Shown in pieces: positions 32,795-43,959 of a stretch of 64,000 nt of DNA. Origin of the DNA: Limnephilus marmoratus (taxonomy: Eukaryota > Arthropoda > Insecta > Trichoptera > Limnephilidae). The stretch covers positions 7,378,001-7,442,000 of the forward strand of contig OU862913.1 of the NCBI GenBank assembly GCA_917880885.1, in the 5' to 3' direction. Position 1 is the stretch's first letter, and every line of letters begins with the position of its first letter. The notes under the pieces were generated by a model. It searched no databases. It was given only the letters and a program-made list of their open reading frames with translations, and was not told the origin of the DNA. The position numbers and the translations under genes are program-made.

Positions 32795-33150
32795 GGATGC
32801 CATAGTCCCACTGACTCCAGACGGGAGCAGTTGGGATTCTTGTGCGGTATTCATGTAAAAAATAAATTGTTGAGAAACTCGTACGATATATCAGAAATTT
32901 AAATTAAAACAAACACCTACTTGAATGAAATATTTTTATGAACATATATTAAACATCAAGGCAAATAGTTAAAAGTTCCACGAGATTCCATCAAATTTTA
33001 ATTTGTTTTGTATACTTTATACTACTAAACATTATTACTACTAAACTAAACAGTAAGAAGTTGCTTTCATGTACCTACAACTTTTTAAATTAAAGTACCT
33101 GAAAGTAAGGACCATCAGTTTTCGTGAAAAAACGGTTCAACAGTATAGGA

Positions 33151-34124
33151 TCATGAAAAAGGTTTTTCTTCAGAATGGGAGAGCAAATGCCTTATTAAGA
33201 CTGACTTGTATAAGCAGGAGTAAATGCAATGGGAACATGAGTAAAGCTTTTCTCCAGAATGGGTGCGTAAGTGCAGTGTTAATTGTGACTTGTGGGAGCA
33301 GGCGTAGTTACATTTGGAACATGAGTGAGGCTTTTCGCCAGTATGGGTGCGTAAGTGCCTTGATAAATCTGATTTCGTTGAGCAGGAGTAGTTACAATGT
33401 GGACATGAGTGAGGCTTTTCTCCAGTATGGGTGCGTAAGTGCAGTGTTAATTGTGACTTGCGGGAGCAGGCGTAGTTACATTTGGAACATGAGTGAGGCT
33501 TTTCTCCAGTATGGGTGCGTAAGTGCAGTGTTAATTGTGACTTGCGGGAGCAGGCGTAGTTACAATTGGAACATGAGTGAGGCTTTTCGCCAGTATGGGT
33601 GCGTAAGTGCCTTGATAAATCTGATTTCGTTGAGCAGGAGTAGTTACAATGTGGACATGAGTGAGGCTTTTCTCCAGTATGAGTGCGTAAGTGCTTTGTT
33701 AAATCTGGTTTGCTTGAGCAGGAGTAGTTACAATGTGGACATGAGTGAGGTTTTTCTCCAGTATGGGTGCGTAAGTGCCTTGTTAGATCTGCTTTGCTTG
33801 AGCAGGAGTAGTTACAATGTGGACATGAGTGAGGCTTTTCTCCAGAATGGGTGCGTAAGTGCACTGTTAAATGTGATTTGTTTGAACAGGAGTAGTTACA
33901 ATGGGGACATGAATGAGGCTTTTCTCCAGTATGGGTGCGTAAGTGCCTTATTAAATGAGACTTTTTTAAAGAGGAGTAGTTACAATGGGAACACGGATGA
34001 GGTTTTTCACTAGTATGGATGCGTAGGTGCCTTTTTAAATATGATTTGTTTGCACAGGAGTAGGTACAATATGAACACAAATAAGGTTTTTTTCCAGGGT
34101 GCATCTTCAGGTCCATTATTTTAT
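33151..34124 (-). CDS. Zinc-finger gene 2, final exon with 11 C2H2 fingers
   Basis: Same acceptor, same length (974 bp) and same first and last fingers as gene 1, but the internal order of fingers differs. The pair STKSDLSRH / S[RH]KSQLTLH occurs in repeated succession, and fingers SSKADL and SSKPDL are new. Finger 2 (CSHCNYSSLKKSHLIRH) has lost the third Cys and has the linker SEKP. The frame is intact for 323 residues. It presumably encodes a DNA-binding nuclear protein with altered specificity relative to gene 1. Confidence 0.9.
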
Positions 34125-34210
34125 CTGCAAAAGATAACGGATAAAGCTCAATAAGAAGGAATCTATAATGAAACGAGAAAATTATTAAAATAAACAAAAC
34201 TCGATATTAC

Positions 34211-34366
34211 CTGCAGCAGTCTGGGCAATACTTTCAGAGTACTCTGAGCATTCCATTTTAACATCTGTCAGATCTATGTCTATTTCCGTATAAGTATTTC
34301 CCTCACCATCTTCTTCTCGGGGTCCTGGTTCTGTCTTAATGGGTACAGTCTCCAAATTTATGTTAC
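34211..34366 (-). CDS. Zinc-finger gene 2, acidic-module exon next to the fingers
   Basis: 156 bp, phase 1/phase 1, with acceptor TTTTTCAAG and donor GCAG|GTAATA. It encodes NLETVPIKTEPGPREEDGEG and DIDLTDVKMECSEYSE, nearly identical to exon 3 of gene 1. Confidence 0.83.
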
Positions 34367-35481
34367 CTTGAAAAACAAAACAATAATAACAACAACAAAA
34401 CGTTGATAACATAAAAATGAAGTCATATAAAATCATATCACAAACTCATTCAAAGAGGTAACAATTATAAATTCACAATGTCTTCAACTGATCTTAAAAA
34501 ATCACGTAAGAATCCTGACTATATGCAGATCTCCAAACACACATAATATAAAACCATTCTCACATTTACCGCATGAAATTTAAACAAAAACATAGAACTC
34601 TGACAAAAAACCCATCGCAATATAATTAGTGAAATTTAATCAACAAAATCATCTCCAAGAGAACGAATATCTAAATGAACTAACTTTATTAGAATATCGA
34701 CCAGCCGTCACCGCTACAACAAGAGAATCAGACTCAAACTATATAAATAAAAATACTAAACTAGACAATAAATCCATTGTCGTTATTTATTTTGAGGTGT
34801 TGTGGTTTTTGTGCTCCTCCTTCTTTAGCCAACGTTTCGGATATTGTAAGAATGTCCATAATTAAGGCAGATGAAATAAATAACTGACAGTGAGATGTTA
34901 TTTTGAAATTTGTACCATGGTATAAGAAGTTTTTTCCTCCAAATTTTGAATCATGTTGGACCTGTTTTTGACCCTGAGATCTGTGAGCGTGTTTCTAATA
35001 TATGTGTTAGTTATTATTTCTTGTGCTTTGAACTAATAAATGTAAAGGAGTGCGATTTTAGAATAAAGTTTTTTAATTAACATGATGTTAAGATTGAGGA
35101 ATGTTCTGCAAGTTCTTACAGGGACTTTCAATAAAATGTTCATTGTTAGTTATAATAAGTGAATTGAGTATATGGTCATTTGCACTGCAAACTACTTATG
35201 TAGTTTGTGAACAATACATAATGACAATATTTTTGCAGTAAAATGGTACAATGGTAAACAGTATGTAGGATGTATAATGTTGATTATATAACAAACAAGT
35301 ACAAATGAATTTAATATGAATAAATGAATATAATCAACAAGTACTTCCATAGTTTAATTTTAATTTACATAAGGTAATAAAAAATTTAAATTTAAAGATT
35401 TCTAGTCATGTGTGACAGAAAAAACAGGTAACTATTTGAAATAAAATGATGTTATGAAAACGTGTTAAGGATCCTAATTAC

Positions 35482-35634
35482 CTGCTGTTTGGGTAATTCT
35501 TTCAGAGCGCTCTGAGCATTCCTTTTTAACATCCGGGTGATCTATGTCAATTTCCGTATAAGTAATTCCCCCTTTAACTTCTTCTCGAGGACCTGGTTCT
35601 GCCTTGATGGGAACAGTCTCCACATTACTGCTAC
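35482..35634 (-). CDS. Zinc-finger gene 2, upstream acidic-module exon
   Basis: 153 bp, phase 1/phase 1, almost identical to exon 2 of gene 1 (NVETVPIKAEPGPREEVKG). No Met-initiating exon equivalent to 27,900-28,053 is found to its right; homology to copy 1 ends near 36,180 and retrotransposon DNA begins. Gene 2 therefore either lacks a start or uses one beyond the insertions. Confidence 0.75.
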
Positions 35635-35764
35635 CTGTACAAACAACAATACAATACCTACATTGATATGCCCAGAAGAACTGATATTAACATTCTAAAT
35701 TACCCCAAGATTGTACTTTGAAGAGATATATTAATTTCCAAAAATTAAATTACATCATACTTTT

Positions 35765-36165
35765 TTAGTTTGGGAGGCAGGAATGGGTACCGCTTATTAG
35801 ATAGCGGGAACCATTTATTGGATAATCAACACCTCGGCAATAGGTCATCCTAAGTGATTCGCCACGTTTGTTGACTAAGCAGGTGTGCCCGGGGTTTTGG
35901 GGTAAGGTTTGTCTAGGTTTTGGCGGCAGAAAACCTGGACCCACTGAACCCCGAATCCCACCCACACCTCACACCCTTTTTCTTTCCTAGGAAGGGGAAA
36001 ACGAAAAAAAGGCAATCCTCTCATGCTTTTCCTAAAAAGACCCTCCACACGGGACACATATTATGACATAGGTTCTGAGGAGAATTTTTTCGTCAGGGTC
36101 TGCTTTGAGGAGCTAAAGTAAAAATTACATTTTTAAGTAAATAACTAACGAAATGCAATAAAATA
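35765..36165. repeat. Dispersed repeat 'G', copy in duplicon 2
   Basis: Shorter relative of 27,345-27,790, including GGGAACCATTTATTGGATAA and ATGACATAGGTTCTGAGGAG. Confidence 0.65.
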
Positions 36166-36186
36166 CTTTTTGAACTACTATTAAAA

Positions 36187-36821
36187 GAAAAGAATCAGTT
36201 CGGGATCTGGGTGTTACCTTAGATTCCAAACTTACATTCGAATTGCATATTAATAATATTGTCACTAAAGCTACCCAAATGTTAGGATTTATACTACGAA
36301 CATCAAAACTATTTTATTATCTCAATACATTTATTTTGCGATATTATACCTATGTTCGTCCGCACTTAGAACACGCCTCACAAATTTGGAATCCAAGATA
36401 CATAACATATGTTCATAGAATAGAACGTGTTCAGGAAAAATTTCTCTCCTACTTAAATTTTCGGTCGTTTTATGCATTCCAATCAAATGAAGATATCCGT
36501 CGATTCTTTAAAATCCCGAAATTAAATTGTAGGAGAATTATTTCTGATCAATTGTTATTGTATAGAATCCTAAATAATACGATATCTTCCCCGTATCTTT
36601 TACAAAAAATAAATATTAGAGTTCCTGGTCGCAATGGCAGAAACGTATCCCTTTTTTATAACAGCCGCTCCAACACCAACTACTTACAAAATGAATTCCT
36701 ACATCGAGCCTGCCACTATCATAACACACACCTCACACATACAGACATCTTCAATATAACTTTCAACAAATTCAAAGCAACACTTTTAGATAAATGTAAT
36801 GCATCACAACACACCACTTAA
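36187..36821 (+). pseudogene. Non-LTR reverse transcriptase, C-terminal fragment
   Basis: The open frame starts in ESVRDLGVTLDSKLTFELH and proceeds through the thumb (YYTYVRPHLEHASQIWNP, RIERVQEKFLSYL) to a natural stop at 36,819-36,821. The catalytic ADD box is upstream of the break, so the copy is 5'-truncated. A 3' UTR of about 230 bp follows. It abuts the broken end of duplicon 2. Related C-terminal fragments occur at 43,442 and 50,444. Confidence 0.85.
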
Positions 36822-37069
36822 CATCCATATTTATTGTATTATTTATCAGATTTCTTTTCCTAAATATTGGTAATTTAACAAAAAAATATTAGTGATTTTA
36901 TGATAAAATACAGATAAAAGTAATAAAAATATAGGTTAGTTAATAAATGATTTAAAGTAAAGGCAAAAACATATATCTGAATATGCAATACATATTTCTA
37001 AATATAATATACAATAAGTTAAATTTTTGAGGTGGTACTAGAATATTTTAATTTAATTTTTTTTTAATA

Positions 37070-40056
37070 TTTTTCATAGCTTTCTTCCTGGTAATTCATA
37101 AATTATGTAATTAGGTAATTCATTTATGTACGAATTCCACGCATTCATCTGTTCAGATGGAACATCTTCGTCCCACTGAATCTTAGTTTGCCACAAACCT
37201 TGCATTAATAGTTTTGCGACTAAAGTTATTGGGCCTATCAAACCCAATGGGTCAAAGGTAGAGGCGATACATGATAACATTTGGCGTTTGCTTTTAACGC
37301 AGGCTTCTAAGGGCTCTACAGTGTACTGAAAATAGTCCTGCTGGTTATTCCATGACAACCCTAAAATTTTCTTTTCCTTGGGGTTATCAGTAATAATCAT
37401 ATCTGTATCACTCTCTGGTTTTGAACTTATAGAGGGTAAATTTGATCGCCATTTTCGTAAATTCATGCCAGCAGATGCCAAAATGCTGCTTAACTGTTGC
37501 TTAATAGTGAGACAATCTGCCTCATTTTCGTCGCCAGTTATCAAATCATCCATATAAAAGTTGTATTTTAGGATGCGACTGACCTTTCTGTATGCTTCCT
37601 GATTTTCTGTTCCTAACTGCTCCAAGCATCTGGTAGCCAGAAAGGATGATAGTCCCAAACCGTAGGGAACAGTATTGAGTTGATAGTGTCGGATTTCTTC
37701 TTCCGGAGAGTCCCTCCAGACTATGCGCTGCAAATCTCTATCCTCAGGCTGCACCAATATTTGACGATACATCTTCTCGATGTCGGCGGTTAATGCATAC
37801 TGGTGCTTTCTGAAAAATAATAATTGCGCACATAAATCCTTTTGTAAAACTGGCCCTACCATGAGGGCGTCGTTTAATGATATACCGGTTGATGACTTGG
37901 CTGATCCGTCAAACACGACCCTGGTTTTGGTTGTCGTGCTAGACTCCTTCATCACTGCATGGTGTGGCAAATAATAACTAATTTTATCTTTTGGCGGTGC
38001 TTCGCACAGCGTCATATGCCCCAATTCCTGATACTCTTTCATGATTTTTTTATAATCTAGCATCAGGTCTTTATTGGCAAGAAATTTTTTCTCCATATTA
38101 TAGAATCTTTTTTCAGCCACCTTTAGGGTTTCACCCATTTGATTAATATTGGGCCGCAGCGGTAATCTTACCGCAAAACGTCCTTTCTCATCCCTTTCAT
38201 GTGTGCGTAAGAAGCTCTCTTCACATGCTCTTTCTTCGTGGCTTCTATGTTTTACAGGAGCTAGTTCCTCTATTTTCCAAAAGCTTTCTAATTGCTTATG
38301 CAATAAATTTAAAGATAAATTACAGGAATTTACTGGCCTTTTTGGTTTCGGAGTGGAGATAGGTCCGGACACAAGCCATCCTAGCTCGGTCCTTTGTAGC
38401 GTGAGTCCAGCATCTCCAATTCTCATTCGATCGGTATGCAAGACTTCCCAGAATACCTCCGCTCCCAGTAGTAGATCTATCGGGCTGGTAATGTTGAAGT
38501 TCGGATCTGCTAATTGGAGACCGCTAGGGATCCCCGCATCTTTTCTCTGAAAGGAAATTTGTGGCAGGTTACTGGTCACTTCAGGTATTATCAGGCAGGC
38601 ATTCTATATTCCTTTGGTATTCAGAATAGCTTGAAGTTATATTGAATTCCACTTTAGATTTTATATTTAAAATCTTATTGTGGATTCCCGTAACAGGAAT
38701 GTTGACCCTTTTCGCCTTTGATTTTAATTTCTTTGCAAATTCCTTACTTATAAAATTAGTTTGTGCCCCAGAATCTAATAGAGCTCTTGCTTGAATTGAT
38801 TGTCCGGCATCGTCCTTTATGTTGATGATGGCAGTGGACAATAACACGAAATTTGGTTCTACCTTCGCGGCATGATTTGATACCAAAGGCGCTTCCTTCG
38901 CGGAAGATGTTGATGCCCTTTCGTGTTTTGATTCCTCCTCTTGTTTAAAATGAAGTAACGTATTGTGATTTACGCCATCGCATTTACGGCAATTAAATTT
39001 TGATTTGAAATCCTTTAATTTATGACCGAGGTTTAAACATTTTAAACAAGCGCCTAATTTGTGTATTTTATCTATTCGTTCTTTTGGCTTCAATTCCAAA
39101 AATTTGCGGCAATAATAAATCTTATGATTATCGTTGCAATGTAAACATTTTAATTTTTGTGCAGATAATGAAACCATAGCTTCTTTTTTATAATTATGCG
39201 GATTCGTTTTTCCCGGATTAATTCTTTTTTCGTTATTTGATGAGGCCTCTAATACTTGGGCCCTTGTATACAAACATTTAATAAATTCTTCGTAGGTAGG
39301 TAGATTATTTTTTGTGGGGTATTGTTCCCAATGAGCCCTTGTATTTGAGTCTAGCTTGTTTGATAACAAATAAATCAATACTACATCCCAATTTTTCGTA
39401 GCTATATTTAAATTATTTAGCGGTTTTAAATGCAACTGTGCCTCGTCCAATAGGCTTCTTATTGTGACGTGATTTTCTGCTTTTAAGTCCGGTAATTTAA
39501 ACAACGCGTTTACATGATTATTTATAATTATTTTTGAGTTTTCGTATCTGTCCGTGAGCATCTCCCAGGCCGTTATATAGTTGTCGATGTGCATTGGTAA
39601 TGCTGTTATTAGTTTAAATGCTTCCCCTTTTAGACAAGAACGCAAATAATAAAAATTTTGTACGGCATCTAGGTTAGAATTGCTGTCTACTAAAGATATA
39701 AACGCATCTCGGAATTCTATCCATTCGCAGTAATCACCTTTAAATTTTGGTAATTCTATTATCGGCAATTTAATGTTGTTATTTGCCTTGCCTGCGAAAT
39801 GGTCTGAAACTAACCTCTCTTACGCGTTGGATAAAACATCGTTTTCAAAACTCGCCCTTTCGCTGTCGTCATCATCGGGAGATAAAGCGTCTATTTTATC
39901 ATGAATTTCCTCGAACTGATCCATTAAAAGCTCGAAATGTTTTATACGTAATCCGAGTTCGCTTTGTGTCAGCGAATTTTTGTTTAAAAATTCTGTGAAC
40001 CTAGTCACTTTCCCCTTACAAATGCCCCTTTTACCGATTAGCGTTTTTAAATCCAT
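37070..40056 (-). pseudogene. BEL/Pao gag-pol, truncated, two breaks
   Basis: It starts at 40,056 (MDLKTLIGKRGICKGKVTRF). The gag continues through WIEFRDAFISLVDSN, the zinc knuckle CLHCNDNHKIYYCRKF and protease RALLDSGAQTNFIS. Pol follows with reverse transcriptase motifs TRVVFDGSAKSS, LTADIEKMYRQILVQ and the active site FYMDDLITGD, ending in the early RNase H region near ELPNYIIYELPG. A TAA interrupts gag near 39,821 and a frame change sits near 38,590. RNase H, integrase and the 3' LTR are missing. It is closely related to the 52.4-59.9 kb element, but no LTR could be delimited. Confidence 0.9.
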
Positions 40057-40370
40057 TTTTATTAAATCAGGTACTTACAATTTACAGAGTTATCCAAATA
40101 TTTTATCACAATAACCGTTTTAAACTATTAATCCCGTAATAAACACCGATAACTTCCCAATCCGTCACAACACGACAATCGACAATGCCCCGACGCCGTT
40201 AAATTTCATCCATAGAGTATTTTTAGCAACAAACTGTTTTATCGGCTTCGCGGTTAATTTAAATAATTATTTCAGAGAAAGTTTCTTTTAATCCCGGAAT
40301 TTATAACATTGCTGTAGTTTTTTGCGATAATCTCATTTCCTACTGCAATGTCGAGTTATTTTTTGTAGAC
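40057..40370 (-). other. Probable leader of the truncated BEL element
   Basis: AT-rich sequence directly upstream of gag. It presumably contains leader and perhaps LTR remnants, but no second copy is present to define the limits. Confidence 0.35.
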
Positions 40371-40764
40371 TTGTTCATACCGGCTTGCAACAATTTTTTT
40401 TATGAGACATGTACAATATTGACGTCATTAAATTTTTTGCTTTTTTTTTTAGGATTTTTATGGTAAGGTGGGTAGTATGGAATGGATTGGTCACTTGCCC
40501 TTTTAATCGTGATGTTTTCTGGATGCTGGAATCTGCTTCAAGGTATGTGGGACAGTAACGTTGTGGTGTCATGTCAGGAGATGGGGCTGACGTGTGCCAC
40601 CACTCTCTTTCACCGCTGTTCTTGAGCGAACATAAGAAGGAGGAAGAGTACTCCATGGACTGGACTAGGATGCAGCAGGACCAATATATTCTCAGTACGC
40701 TTAGCTTTTCTAAATTTGTTCTATTTTTATCGTTAAAGAGAGTACGAACACATTGTGCAATATA

Positions 40765-41665
40765 GTTGTGAACTTGGAGCAGGTGGATGAGTTTGTATAT
40801 CGTGGGAAGTATGTGTATGAGAGACGGGAAGGCTGATAGAGATATTGAAAGAAGGGTAAATGTAGGTAATTCTATTAATGGAGGACTGAATGCTGTTGGC
40901 GCTAACAAAAAACTGTGTAAAGAAGTGAAACTAGCAGTCCACAACGGAATGCTGGTACCTACCCTTATGTATGGCAGTGAGGCATGGAACTAGCAGAGGA
41001 AAGTGGACTGAATGCTGTAGAAATGACACCCCTGAGGATGTATAGTAAAACTACGTACGGTCCTGTATATTTTATGCCTGTACAGAGTATAAATAATATA
41101 ATATGTACATTTTATATACAGCAAAGCGTTCATCGGTCAAATCGTTGTACGTATAGGTAGTTTCATATCAATGATCGATGAACCGGTGGATGCAAGTTTT
41201 ATCCATAAGTTGTTATAATGGATTGTCTACTTTGTAGTTGGAATTAGATATATAGCAGAAATATAAGTTTGTGCAGAGTACTTTTGAGGTATTTTTTTAC
41301 AAAAAATGGCGCTATACAAATCATCCAACTATTATTATTTATGATCAAGCAATGCAATGCAAGGCTGATCATAATGAGTAAGATTGAAAGGGACCCTCAG
41401 ATGGTTTGGGCATGTAGAGCGAATGAACGAAGCGTGGGGTGTAAGTAGAATATATGACGCAGATGTGATTGGTAGATGAAGTCAGGGACGCCAGAGGAAA
41501 ACCTGACACGATCAAGGGAATCCGATACTTGCATTGGGCCACGTCAAGAGTCAGAAAAAGTATGTATGAGTCGATGTGTGAGTGTGAATGAGGCAAAGAG
41601 TGTGTGCCAAAAGTAAGTTGTTTGACGGACCGTCCTATCGCAAGCATACGGGAGACTTTTCCATA
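40765..41665 (+). pseudogene. Non-LTR retrotransposon, decayed C-terminal region
   Basis: Fragments in order: EQVDEFVY and, after a frame change, RDGKADRDIERRVNVGNSIN and LAVHNGMLVPTLMYGSEAWN, then after a 300-bp interruption (41,050-41,370) RWFGHVERMNE-like and GRRSQGRQRK-like pieces. This is the thumb and C-terminal tail common to a widespread class of insect endonuclease/reverse-transcriptase elements. Several stops and shifts are present. Confidence 0.75.
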
Positions 41666-41736
41666 GAAACTAAATAATTCAAATATTGTGATGTGATGAG
41701 TGTTGCCATTTCAATTTATATACAATCTACAGTTTC

Positions 41737-42597
41737 AAGGAGTGTTCAGACATCTAATATAACCGCTAGCAGGTATCTGTTGAACCGCGAGCGCTTATGT
41801 TTCGTGCCGTTCACACGGCGCAGATAAAATATTTCTTCCTATGGTAGGAGAGGGGGTCAGTTGAATTAGCGAGCGGCCACGGAGTGCGCATTTTTTGTTC
41901 TGAATCTATGGAGTTGACATCTGTCACCCACCGGTCTTGGCAGCTCCGTAATTAAAATGATCCCCTCTCCTGTTTTCGTTGGAGTGGGGGGCGCTTAACT
42001 GTTGGCATATCGCCTCAGGAGCGGTTAAGGAGTGTTCAGACATCTAATATAACCGCTAGCAGGTATCTGTTGAACCGCGAGCGCTTATGTTTCGTGTTGT
42101 TCACACGGCGCAGATAAAATATTTCTTCCTATGGTAGGAGAGGGGGTCAGTTGAATTAGCGAGCGGCCACGGAGTGCGCATTTTTTGTACTGAATCTATG
42201 GAGTTGACATCTGTCACCCACCGGTCTTGGCAGCTCCGTAATTAAAATGACCCCCTCTCCTGTTTTCGTCGGAGTGGGGGGCGCTTAACTGTTGGCATAT
42301 CGCCTCAGGAGCGGTTACGGCGTAAGATGTGCATTGTCTATGGTTGATGTGCGCATAAAGCGCTCAGGTGTGAACGGTCTGAAGGGATTGTATGGAGAGC
42401 GATATGTGGCGTGTTATGATCTTTTATATTTATATGCTCAATGTGAACGAGCTCTTACGGCGTAAGATGTGCATTGTTTATGGTGGATGTGCGCATAAAG
42501 CGCTCAGGTGTGAACGGTCTGAAGGGATTGTATTGAGAGCGATATGTGGCGTGCTATGATCTTTTATATTTATATGCTCAATGTGAACGAGCTCTTA
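41737..42597 (+). repeat. MITE A/B with both halves doubled (A-A-B-B)
   Basis: Unit A (290 bp) occurs at 41,737-42,026 and 42,027-42,317. Unit B (140 bp) occurs at 42,318-42,457 and 42,458-42,597. Neighbouring copies are almost identical. Elsewhere A and B occur once each, directly joined (2,262-2,486 with 9,160-9,374). The outer ends AAGGAGTGTTCAGACAT and the reverse complement of the B end (AAGAGCTCGTTCACATT) are loosely similar, suggesting degenerate inverted ends. No ORF is relevant. Confidence 0.85.
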
Positions 42598-42772
42598 TTC
42601 CGACTGTGCTGAAATTTTGCACGCTTTACTTTCAAAAACAAAAGAAAGACAACAGACTTATTACGTTTAGAATAAATGAGATATTATTTCGGGGCTTACA
42701 GAATATATTTGGATAACCTTTATTTTATGTAAATGATAAAATAATTAAGCTCTTGATTGATGAAGTTGGAAT

Positions 42773-43173
42773 GGAGGCGTCTACTAATATCTACAGGAAT
42801 TCCAAAAACTGAAAAAATCGAACTAATATCTATGAGAATCAAAGTGTTGACATCTACAGCTCAAACTGTTGATTAATATCTATGAGAACCAAAGTGTTGA
42901 CGAATATTTACAGCACTGGCAGAGGTTGGATTTGCAACTATGTATAGCATATTGGAATAACGTTATATTGCGTATGCAGTTTAAAAAACTTAATTTATGT
43001 AAGTATGTATGTAAAAATCCCTAATATCGGACCATTGAACACATTTAGCTGATGAGTTCAACCTACGCTCTGTAGATATTAGTCAACACTCTGAAGTTCG
43101 TAGATATTAGTTCAACATATGAGCTGTAGATATTCGTCCGACATACAGGCTGTAGATATTAATAACTGGAGTC
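42773..43173. mobile_element. Fold-back element, copy 1
   Basis: It begins GGAGGCGTCTACTAATATCT and ends CTGTAGATATTAATAACTGGAGTC. It is filled with the motif TGTAGATATTAGT on one side and its complement ACTAATATCTACA on the other. Flanked by GTTGGAAT (42,765-42,772 and 43,174-43,181). Confidence 0.8.
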
Positions 43174-43181
43174 GTTGGAAT

Positions 43182-43380
43182 TACCCGAGGGAGACATGGC
43201 ACGATCAAGCGAACCAAATACTTCAGTCGGGGCATGTTTTATAAGAATGAGAACAACGGAAGGGTATATAATATGAGAGGATGTATAAATATGAACGAAG
43301 AGAAGGAGTGTGTGAAAAGATTGAAATACTTGACGAGTTATTCCGGTTTTCATAGGTGTAAGCATTTTTACATAATAGAT
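43182..43380 (+). pseudogene. Short C-terminal tail of a non-LTR element
   Basis: Pieces such as PRETWHDQANQILQSGHV and NMNEEKECVKRLKYLT resemble the C-terminal tail at 41.4-41.66 kb. The fold-back element at 42,773 has inserted just upstream. Confidence 0.45.
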
Positions 43381-43441
43381 GTACAAATATTTTTAACTCA
43401 ATTTAATTTCTAAATCGTAAATTTATCAGATCGTAAATTTA

Positions 43442-43762
43442 TCAGATCGCAGAAAAATCTGTGATCTATTAATATTATATAAAATAATTCACTCAGTCTT
43501 GGATACCCCTGATTTAATAGAACTAATACGATTTCATTGCCCTGGTCGCGCTAACAATAGACTGACTCTACCGTTCTACTATAATAACACACATACATTA
43601 TCACATTATTACTCACCAATTAGTCGATTACATATTTTGGGAAATGAATATGCTAACATCGGCGACATGTATTTCTTAAAATTAGCGCAATATAAACATG
43701 CACTCAAAAATTATTTTTCCATAATGAAACTTTATATACGCAATATGGACGTGTTGAAATGA
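43442..43762 (+). pseudogene. Non-LTR reverse transcriptase, last ~105 codons
   Basis: Open from SDRRKICDLLILYKIIHSVL to the stop at 43,760-43,762, matching the extreme C terminus of the 36.2-kb and 50.4-kb fragments (RRxIxDLxLLxKIIxxxxD). A 3' UTR with AAAGGCAGTATAGCCGTTTA and an AATAAAAAATAAATAAA tail to about 43,957 marks the true 3' end. Confidence 0.8.
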
Positions 43763-43959
43763 AATGTTGATATTTATCATTGTTCTTTTTTGTTGTGATA
43801 CACAAAATAATAGTATGTTATTTTTAAGTTTAAAACTATTATTATGTACTTAATGATATTATTTTTCTTACTTTTGTACTCTACTATATGTTTATTTATA
43901 AAAGGCAGTATAGCCGTTTAAGTATTTAAAATAAAAAATAAATAAAAAAATAAATTAAT

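Larger units (their letters stand above)
30764..32852 (+). repeat. SINE copy C, tRNA head retained, split by element D2
   Basis: A head-like part (GGCGCTTGACTCGCATTCCG and a box-B-like GAGATTGAATCCC) precedes the shared body. The body is broken at about 31,104 and resumes at 32,795 with ATGCCATAGTCCCACTGACT. An extra AATAAATATAATTTTAGTTT insertion at about 31,006 interrupts the body as well. Confidence 0.7.
30527..36170. repeat. Duplicated block, copy 2
   Basis: Direct counterpart of 22,757-27,800. Order is kept: start sequence, SINE, zinc-finger 3' flank, finger exon, two acidic exons, repeat G. Homology ends near 36,180, just short of where exon 1 should be. Confidence 0.9.

Noticed and set aside
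33069..34013. 314-codon plus-strand ORF opposite zinc-finger gene 2 (and a similar 221-codon one at 24,064-24,729)
   Set aside because: It is an antisense shadow of the repeated finger codons; its repeated MSEAFLQNGCVSA pattern is the complement of the linker and finger sequence.
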